From positions 1 to 39,509 of the forward strand of contig CABYVH010000008.1 of assembly GCA_902522365.1 (NCBI GenBank): a stretch of DNA of 39,509 bases, given 5' to 3'. This document shows positions 31,692-39,509 of this stretch, one piece after another. The notes beneath the pieces are model-generated. The model did not search any database. It had not been told where the DNA came from and was given only the letters and a program-made list of their open reading frames with translations. Position 1 is the stretch's first letter. Each line of letters opens with the position of its first letter. The position numbers and the translations under genes were made by a program. The DNA comes from an uncultured Pelagibacteraceae bacterium (lineage in GTDB: Bacteria > Pseudomonadota > Alphaproteobacteria > Pelagibacterales > Pelagibacteraceae).

Positions 31692-32789
31692 ATGACGATT
31701 TACAAAAATCAAAGTCCATGGGGCAGTCCGCCAGGAAGTGGTGGTAGTGGAAATGGTGGTGGTTTCAGAAGAGGCCCAACACCTCCCAATTTGGATGAGA
31801 CGATAAAAAAATTACAAGATACTATAAACAGGTTCACAGGCAGTGGGAAAGGTGGATCAAAACCAATTATATTAGGATTAATCATTTTAGTAGTAATTTG
31901 GGCGTTAAGTGGTTTGTATAGAGTTTTACCTGATGAACAGGGTGTAGTTTTAAGATTTGGGAAATTTATAAATACTACTCAACCAGGGTTAAATTACCAC
32001 TTACCGTTCCCTATTGAAAGTGTGTTAACTCCAAAAGTTACTAAGGTAAATAGAATGGACATCGGCTTTAGATCAGAAAGAGATAGTGGTTTTGGTCAAG
32101 GAGGAGGAGTTGCTGACGTTCCCGAAGAAAGCTTAATGTTAACAGGTGATGAAAATATAGTTAATATAGACTTTTCAGTATTTTGGGTAATAAAAGATGC
32201 TGGTAATTTTCTTTTTAAAATTCAAGATCCAGAAGGTACAGTTAAAGCAGCAGCAGAAACTGCTATGAGAGAAGTTATAGCAAGATCAGATATTCAGCCA
32301 ATTCTTACAGAAGGAAGAGCGGTTATTGAAAGAGATACTCAAGATATTATTCAAGGAATACTTGATGAATATGAAAGTGGAGTACTAATTACACAAGTTC
32401 AAACTCAAAAAGCTGACCCACCAGACCAAGTTATTGATGCTTTTAGAGATGTGCAAGCTGCAAGAGCTGATATGGAGAGGTCAAAAAATGAGGCAGAAGC
32501 TTATGCTAATGATGTAATACCAAGAGCACGAGGAGAAGCTGCAAAAATTTTACAAGCAGCGGAAGCTTATAAAAAGGAAGTTGTTGCAAAGGCAGAAGGT
32601 GAAGCAAGCAGATTTCTTTCGATATATACTGAATACGATAAAGCAAAAGAAGTAACACAGGAAAGAATGTATTTAGAGACAATGGAGCAAGTTCTTGCTG
32701 ATATAAACAAAATAATAATTGATAAAGATTCGGGATCTGGCGTAGTTCCTTATCTACCATTACAAGAATTAAAATCAGGGACAAATTAA
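31692..32789 (+). CDS. hflK: HflK, SPFH-domain FtsH regulator
   Basis: Gly-rich N-terminus, single TM, GLYRVLPDEQGVVLRFGKF; followed by HflC. Confidence 0.95.
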   Translation: MTIYKNQSPWGSPPGSGGSGNGGGFRRGPTPPNLDETIKKLQDTINRFTGSGKGGSKPIILGLIILVVIWALSGLYRVLPDEQGVVLRFGKFINTTQPGLNYHLPFPIESVLTPKVTKVNRMDIGFRSERDSGFGQGGGVADVPEESLMLTGDENIVNIDFSVFWVIKDAGNFLFKIQDPEGTVKAAAETAMREVIARSDIQPILTEGRAVIERDTQDIIQGILDEYESGVLITQVQTQKADPPDQVIDAFRDVQAARADMERSKNEAEAYANDVIPRARGEAAKILQAAEAYKKEVVAKAEGEASRFLSIYTEYDKAKEVTQERMYLETMEQVLADINKIIIDKDSGSGVVPYLPLQELKSGTN

Positions 32790-33649
32790 TGAAAGCTGGA
32801 AAATTTATATTACCGATAATTATATTAATAGGAGCAACTTTATTCTTTTCAATATTTATTGTTAAAGAGGTAAATCAGGCTATTGTTCTTCAGTTTGGTG
32901 ATCCTAAGAGAATTATTTTAAAGCCAGGATTAAATTTTAAAATTCCATTCATTCAGAATGTAGTATTTTTAGATAAAAGAGTTTTAAATTTAGACACTCC
33001 ACCTGAGGAAGTCATTGCATCTGATCAAAAACGTTTGATAGTTGATGCTTTTGCTAGATTTCAAATTATCGATCCACTAAAATTTTATATTTCAGTTGGA
33101 AATGAAAGAGTTGCAAGATCAAGATTAGCAACGATCATTAATTCAAGAATAAGAAATGTACTAGGTCAACAAAAATTACAAACACTACTATCTGAAGATA
33201 GATCAAAACAAATGGCTTTAATTCAACAGGGTGTAAATAACGAAGCAGAAAACTTTGGAATTAAGATAGTTGATGTAAGAATAAAAAGAGCTGATTTACC
33301 TCAAGCAAACAGTGATGCAATCTTTAGAAGAATGCAAACTGAAAGGGAGAGAGAAGCTAAGGAATTTAGAGCAAAAGGTGCAGAGATGGCAGTTACTATA
33401 ACATCAACTGCAGATAAAGAAGTTACAGTGATATTAGCTGAAGCAGAAAAAAAATCTGAAATTATGAAAGGTGAAGGAGATGGCCTTAAAAATAAAATTT
33501 TTGCTGATGCATTTGGACAAGACCCAGAATTTTTTGGATTTTACCGAGCAATGCAAGCTTACCAAAAAGCTTTAATTGGAGGAGAAACTTCAATGATTTT
33601 ATCTCCAGATAGTGAATTCTTCAAATTTTTTGGAAATAAACAAAAATAA
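32789..33649 (+). CDS. hflC: HflC, SPFH-domain FtsH regulator
   Basis: VNQAIVLQFGDPKRIILKPGLNFKIPFIQNV; RMQTEREREAKEFRAKGAE. Confidence 0.95.
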   Translation: MKAGKFILPIIILIGATLFFSIFIVKEVNQAIVLQFGDPKRIILKPGLNFKIPFIQNVVFLDKRVLNLDTPPEEVIASDQKRLIVDAFARFQIIDPLKFYISVGNERVARSRLATIINSRIRNVLGQQKLQTLLSEDRSKQMALIQQGVNNEAENFGIKIVDVRIKRADLPQANSDAIFRRMQTEREREAKEFRAKGAEMAVTITSTADKEVTVILAEAEKKSEIMKGEGDGLKNKIFADAFGQDPEFFGFYRAMQAYQKALIGGETSMILSPDSEFFKFFGNKQK

Positions 33650-33664
33650 AAAATTTTAATTAAG

Positions 33665-33850
33665 ATGAGAGAATTGATCATAGCTTTTGGTCTTTTCTTG
33701 TTTATTGAGGGTTTGTTATATGCCTTATTTCCATCAAAAATGAAAAATATGTTAAAAAAACTTGATGTGGTTGCTGATAAACAATTGAGAGCAGGTGGGT
33801 TAATATTTGCACTTATTGGTTTTATAATTATTTGGTATTTAAAAGTATGA
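33665..33850 (+). CDS. DUF2065-like small membrane protein
   Basis: 61 aa, two hydrophobic segments, FIEGLLYALFPSKMKNML; located between hflC and degP as in many proteobacteria. Confidence 0.75.
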   Translation: MRELIIAFGLFLFIEGLLYALFPSKMKNMLKKLDVVADKQLRAGGLIFALIGFIIIWYLKV

Positions 33851-35244
33851 AAAACTTGACTAAAATTTTTTCAATAATAATAATTTCTTTAAATTATTTT
33901 ACAGTTTCTAAAGCTCAGGAAATTCCATCATCGTTTGCTGATTTGGCAGAAAGGTTAATGCCATCGGTTGTAAATATTTCAACTACCACAACCGTAACAA
34001 CAAAATCAAACCCTTTACCATTTGAATTTCCTCCAGGTTCACCATTTGAAGATATGTTTGGTTCTCCTCAACAAAGACAAACTAGTGCACTAGGATCAGG
34101 TTTTATAATTGGTGAAGATGGAATCGTAATAACAAACAACCACGTGATTCAAGGAGCATCAGATATATTTGTTAGAGTTAATGGAGATGAAGATTACAAA
34201 GCAGAAGTACTTGGTGCTGACGCAGGTATGGATATTGCCGTATTAAAAATTGATTCAGATAAAAAATTTAAGCCAGTAAAATTTGGCAACTCAGACAAAT
34301 CTAGAATTGGAGATTGGGTTATTGCAATAGGTAATCCATTTGGTCTAGGAGGTACAGTAACAGCAGGAATAATCTCTGCCAGAAATAGAAGCATAGGGTT
34401 ATCAAGATATGAGGACTACATACAAACTGATGCTTCAATAAACCAAGGAAATTCAGGAGGTCCGCTATTTAATATGAACGGAGATGTTATTGGAATTAAT
34501 ACAGCTATACTTGGCCAATCTGGTTCAATTGGAATTGGTTTTGCAATACCATCTAATAGTGCTCAAAAAGTAATTGATCAATTAATTGAATTTGGAGAGA
34601 CAAAAAGAGGATGGCTCGGAGTTAGAATTCAAGTAGTAGACCAAGGAATAGCAGATGCAGAAAAGTTGGACAAACCTAGAGGTGCTCTAGTTGCAAGTGT
34701 TGCAGATAACAGTCCATCCGACAAAGGAGGAATTAAACCTGGTGATATAATTTTAGAGTTTGATGGAAAACCTATTAATGAAATGAAGGAACTACCCAAA
34801 ATTGTTGCTGAAACAGATGTAGGAAAAAAAGTAATTGTTAAAGTTTGGAGAAATAAACGAGAAATTACAAAAGAAATAATCTTAGGAAGATTGGAAACAT
34901 CAGAAGACTTTAGAGCACAAAAACCAGCAATTGAAAAACCTAAAGTAAAGAGAATTGAAGGTTTGAAAATAGATGTTCGTTTATTAAGTAAAGATGATAT
35001 TGAGGCAAGAAATCTTCCAAAAGGAACAAGTGGAGTGGTCATTACTAAAATAGATAAAGATAGTCCTATAAACTATTTACAAGTAAACAATGTTATTGTT
35101 GAAGCAAATAGAAAAAAAATTAACACAATAGGTGATCTTGATAATGTAGTAAAATTAAAGTTAAGAAGTGATGAAAATAACTTGCTAATTGCAATTTATA
35201 ATAACCAAAATCAAAGAACATATATTGGTGTAAAATTAAAATAA
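33832..35244 (+). CDS. degP: DegP/HtrA-family periplasmic serine protease (start may be the ATG at 33847)
   Basis: NHVIQGA, GMDIAVLKI, INQGNSGGPLFN catalytic Ser; PDZ domains; N-terminal signal peptide. Confidence 0.93.
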   Translation: MVFKSMKNLTKIFSIIIISLNYFTVSKAQEIPSSFADLAERLMPSVVNISTTTTVTTKSNPLPFEFPPGSPFEDMFGSPQQRQTSALGSGFIIGEDGIVITNNHVIQGASDIFVRVNGDEDYKAEVLGADAGMDIAVLKIDSDKKFKPVKFGNSDKSRIGDWVIAIGNPFGLGGTVTAGIISARNRSIGLSRYEDYIQTDASINQGNSGGPLFNMNGDVIGINTAILGQSGSIGIGFAIPSNSAQKVIDQLIEFGETKRGWLGVRIQVVDQGIADAEKLDKPRGALVASVADNSPSDKGGIKPGDIILEFDGKPINEMKELPKIVAETDVGKKVIVKVWRNKREITKEIILGRLETSEDFRAQKPAIEKPKVKRIEGLKIDVRLLSKDDIEARNLPKGTSGVVITKIDKDSPINYLQVNNVIVEANRKKINTIGDLDNVVKLKLRSDENNLLIAIYNNQNQRTYIGVKLK

Positions 35245-35248
35245 CAAC

Positions 35249-36157
35249 ATGGACCTAAAGTCCAAAATAATATTAATCTCAGGTCCAACTGCATCAGGCA
35301 AGTCTAAAGCTGCATTGAATATTGCCAAAAAGTTAAATGGAGAAATTATTAATGCGGATAGCATGCAGGTATATAAAGAATTAAATATACTGACTGCTAG
35401 ACCTTCAAAAACTGATTTGAATAAAATCAATCATCATTTATATGGTTTTAGAAGTGTTAAAAAAGAATTTTCGTCTGGTGAGTGGTTAAAATTAGCAAAA
35501 AAGAATATAAAAAAAATAAGAGACAAAAATAAAATACCAGTTTTAGTTGGTGGTACTGGTCTTTATTTTAAAGCTCTGACTGATGGATTGGTAAAAATTC
35601 CAAAAATTCCTATCCCTATTCGTAATAAAGTAAGACGAATGCAAAATAATTTAGGTCAAAAAAAATTTTATTTAGAACTCTTAAAAATCGATTCGTCAGT
35701 AAAAAATAGGATTGACCCAACTGATGCTCAAAGATCAATCAGAGCTTATGAAGTTATTTCGATTTCAAAGAAATCAATTTTTGAATGGTATAAGAAAACA
35801 AAACCGTCTTTTAAAAAGGATCAATTTATAAAAATTTATATTGATTATCCCAAAGATGAACTAATTAATAAAATTTCCAAAAGAGTAGATCAAATGATTA
35901 AAGATGGAGCTATTAAAGAAGTTAAGGATTTTTTAAAGCTTAATTTGAAGAATGATAGCAACATTTTCAAAGTTATAGGTATAAGAGAGATTCAAGAATT
36001 TATTGATAAAAAAACTTCTATGTTTGATTTAAAACTAAATATTGTAATAAAAACCAGACAATACGCTAAAAGACAGAGAACTTGGGCTAGAGGTCAAATG
36101 AGTGATTGGCAAAAATTTGATGCTGAGGCTCTTTCAAAATTTATAAAAAAATTCTAA
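35249..36157 (+). CDS. miaA: tRNA dimethylallyltransferase
   Basis: ISGPTASGKSKAALNIA P-loop, NADSMQVYKELNILTARPS, VGGTGLYFKALTDGL. Confidence 0.96.
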   Translation: MDLKSKIILISGPTASGKSKAALNIAKKLNGEIINADSMQVYKELNILTARPSKTDLNKINHHLYGFRSVKKEFSSGEWLKLAKKNIKKIRDKNKIPVLVGGTGLYFKALTDGLVKIPKIPIPIRNKVRRMQNNLGQKKFYLELLKIDSSVKNRIDPTDAQRSIRAYEVISISKKSIFEWYKKTKPSFKKDQFIKIYIDYPKDELINKISKRVDQMIKDGAIKEVKDFLKLNLKNDSNIFKVIGIREIQEFIDKKTSMFDLKLNIVIKTRQYAKRQRTWARGQMSDWQKFDAEALSKFIKKF

Positions 36158-36174
36158 ATAATCCTCACAATAAC

Positions 36175-36204
36175 TTGACCAATGAGTACAACTTCAGCTA
36201 GATT
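36175..36204 (+). promoter_or_regulatory. Possible sigma70-type promoter for ilvB (TTGACC-18-TAGATT)
   Basis: TTGACC at 36175-36180 and TAGATT at 36199-36204, 7 nt before the ATG at 36211. Confidence 0.35.
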
Positions 36205-36210
36205 GTCTGA

Positions 36211-37977
36211 ATGCCAAAATTATATTCAGGAGCTGAGATAGTATTCAAATGTTTGGAAGATCAAAATGTTAGTCACTTATTTGGTTATCCTGGAGGAGCG
36301 GTTCTTCCAATTTATGATGAATTAAAAAATTTTAACTCTGTAAAACATATTCTAGTAAGACATGAACAGGGTGCGGGACATGCTGCCGAAGGCTACGCAA
36401 GATCAACTGGCAAACCTGGTGTATTATTAGTTACATCTGGTCCTGGGGCTACCAATGCTGTAACAGCTTTAACCGATGCCTATATGGACTCTGTGCCTTT
36501 AGTTTGCATCACAGGCCAAGTTCCAACACACTTAATTGGCACAGATGCATTTCAAGAATGTGACACAACAGGAATTACTAGACCTTGTACTAAACATAAC
36601 TGGTTAGTAAAAGATGTTAACGATTTAGCAGAAGTAATGCATAAAGCTTTTGAGGTGGCAACTACAGGTAGACCAGGACCCGTTTTGGTAGATATCCCAA
36701 AAGATATACAATTTCAAAAAGGTAAATATAAAAATTTTACGAAGGCTAAAAAGTTAAATGGAAAATCTCATGATAATTTTTCTCAAAAAAATATTGATGA
36801 ATTAATTAAATTAATTAGTAAAGCAAAAAAACCAATCTTTTATACTGGAGGTGGAGTAATTAATTCAGGACCAAAGGCAAGTGAACTTTTAAGAGAACTT
36901 GTATATGCAACTGGTTTTCCTATAACCTCAACGTTACAAGGTCTTGGTTGTTTCCCTGCTGATGATAATCAATTTTTAGGAATGTTAGGAATGCATGGTA
37001 CCTTTGAAGCAAACAACGCAATGTATAGTTGTGACTTAATGATAAATGTTGGTGCAAGGTTTGATGACAGAATTACTGGTAAAATTGACGAGTTCTCTCC
37101 TAAATCAAAAAAAGTTCACATTGATATTGATCCATCATCTATAAATAAAAATGTAAAAGTAGATTTAGCAATTGTCGGAGATATTAAGTCAGTTTTAACA
37201 TCAACACTTAAAACAATTAAAAAATCAAAAAATAATTTTTCTAAATCAAACAAACACCAAATATCTAATTGGTGGGAACAAATTCAAAAATGGAGATCAA
37301 AACGATCCTTAGACTATATTGGTAATGAAGAGACAATTAAGCCTCAATACGCAATCGAAAGATTGTATGAACTAACTAAAGATAAAGATACATATATTAC
37401 AACTGAGGTTGGTCAACATCAAATGTGGGCTGCACAACACTACAAGTTCAATAAACCAAATAGATGGATGACTTCTGGTGGTCTCGGCACAATGGGATAT
37501 GGCTTACCCGCGGCTGTTGGAGTTCAGATTGCACATCCAAAAAAATTAGTTATTGATATCGCTGGTGAAGCTTCAGTTTTAATGACTATGCAAGAAATGT
37601 CTACAGCAGTGCAATACAATTTACCTATAAAAATATTTATTTTAAATAATGAATACATGGGGATGGTAAGACAGTGGCAGGAATTACTTCATGATAAAAA
37701 TTATTCTGAGAGTTACACAGCTGCATTGCCAGATTTTGTTAAAATGGCCGAAGCCTATGGTTGTGTTGGTATAAGAGCCAAAACACCCGAAGAATTAGAT
37801 GATAAGATTATTGAAATGTTAAATACAGATCGACCAGTAATATTTGATTGTCTTGTAGACAAACAGGAAAATTGTTATCCAATGATACCATCTGGAAAAC
37901 CTCACAATCAAATGTTACTTGGTCCTAAAGATCAAAAAGAAAAAAAGATCACTGGAAAGGGCAGAACGCTAGTTTAA
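36211..37977 (+). CDS. ilvB: Acetolactate synthase large subunit
   Basis: LFGYPGGAVLPIYDEL, RHEQGAGHAAEGYAR, TPP-binding GEASVLMTMQEMSTAVQYNLPIKIFILNN. Confidence 0.96.
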   Translation: MPKLYSGAEIVFKCLEDQNVSHLFGYPGGAVLPIYDELKNFNSVKHILVRHEQGAGHAAEGYARSTGKPGVLLVTSGPGATNAVTALTDAYMDSVPLVCITGQVPTHLIGTDAFQECDTTGITRPCTKHNWLVKDVNDLAEVMHKAFEVATTGRPGPVLVDIPKDIQFQKGKYKNFTKAKKLNGKSHDNFSQKNIDELIKLISKAKKPIFYTGGGVINSGPKASELLRELVYATGFPITSTLQGLGCFPADDNQFLGMLGMHGTFEANNAMYSCDLMINVGARFDDRITGKIDEFSPKSKKVHIDIDPSSINKNVKVDLAIVGDIKSVLTSTLKTIKKSKNNFSKSNKHQISNWWEQIQKWRSKRSLDYIGNEETIKPQYAIERLYELTKDKDTYITTEVGQHQMWAAQHYKFNKPNRWMTSGGLGTMGYGLPAAVGVQIAHPKKLVIDIAGEASVLMTMQEMSTAVQYNLPIKIFILNNEYMGMVRQWQELLHDKNYSESYTAALPDFVKMAEAYGCVGIRAKTPEELDDKIIEMLNTDRPVIFDCLVDKQENCYPMIPSGKPHNQMLLGPKDQKEKKITGKGRTLV

Positions 37978-38525
37978 TGGCAAATTCAAAATCAGCATAT
38001 AGTTTCGCTGGAAAAAAGCAGAAACTTGATACTCATATCATAGTTGTATGGGTAGATAATGAATCTGGAGTTTTAGCTCGTGTAGTTGGGTTATTTTCTG
38101 GAAGAGGTTACAATATCGAGTCTCTTGCAGTGGCTGAGGTTGATCAGAAACAAAATATTTCAAGAATAACAATTGTTACTACAGGGACACCACAAGTTGT
38201 TGATCAGATTAAACTTCAACTAAAAAAGTTAGTCCCAGTTCATAAAGTAGCAGACTTTAAAAGAGAAGATAAAAACGTTATTTTTAAAGAAATGGCATTA
38301 TTCAAGTTTGTGGCAAATAATATTAAATTAAATAAAGCTTTTGAAGCTTGTAAAAAATTCAATCCAGTTTTGTTAGATAAAACAACAAAATCAAATGTTA
38401 TTCAAATTACAGCCTTAAGAAGAGAAATTGATAATATGTCAAAAAATTTAAAAAAATTTGGTTTAGTGAGTGTTTCAAGAACAGGTGCAGTTGCTATGAC
38501 AAGAGGATCAGAAGTATTTAAATAA
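37977..38525 (+). CDS. ilvN: Acetolactate synthase small subunit
   Basis: ACT domain NESGVLARVVGLFSGRGYNIESLAVA; adjacent to ilvB. Confidence 0.95.
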   Translation: MANSKSAYSFAGKKQKLDTHIIVVWVDNESGVLARVVGLFSGRGYNIESLAVAEVDQKQNISRITIVTTGTPQVVDQIKLQLKKLVPVHKVADFKREDKNVIFKEMALFKFVANNIKLNKAFEACKKFNPVLLDKTTKSNVIQITALRREIDNMSKNLKKFGLVSVSRTGAVAMTRGSEVFK

Positions 38526-38537
38526 ATTAAAAATTAA

Positions 38538-38677
<140 letters not shown>

Positions 38678-38696
38678 AAATAAAACAATAATTGAT

Positions 38697-39509
<813 letters not shown>

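Overview
The window is AT-rich and highly compact, with gene content and order typical of SAR11/Pelagibacterales (alphaproteobacteria); the lineage call is inference from these features. Most of it is housekeeping: ftsH (5' partial), folP, glmM, thiD, purA, rpoH, rluD-like, tRNA-Arg, an ABC-2 exporter, Sua5/TsaC-like, xseB, ispA, dxs, aroC, pdxH, ispB-like, an S49 peptidase, glyQ, glyS, ppdK, nadC, nadA, tRNA-Leu, ssrA, thyX, mrp, hflK, hflC, DUF2065-like, degP-like, miaA, ilvB, ilvN, ilvC. The main accessory feature is a ~4.5 kb integrated element (about 25058-29609) between tRNA-Leu and a circularly permuted, two-piece tmRNA gene (ssrA, minus strand). It is bounded by a 27-bp perfect direct repeat equal to the 3' end of the tmRNA coding piece. 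It carries a tyrosine integrase next to ssrA, a stand-alone AEP/PrimPol-like replication protein with no visible helicase domain, a small coiled-coil-like protein, two orphan small proteins and unusually long structured non-coding segments. No capsid, terminase or portal genes are visible, so it looks like a minimal phage-satellite-like island. Integration appears to separate ssrA from its original T-tract terminator, which could feed ssrA transcription into the integrase. A second anomaly is at the right edge: a 5' fragment of ilvC on the + strand is joined directly to the 3' end and terminator of ilvC on the - strand. This is either an amplification/assembly fold-back chimera or a real inverted duplication.
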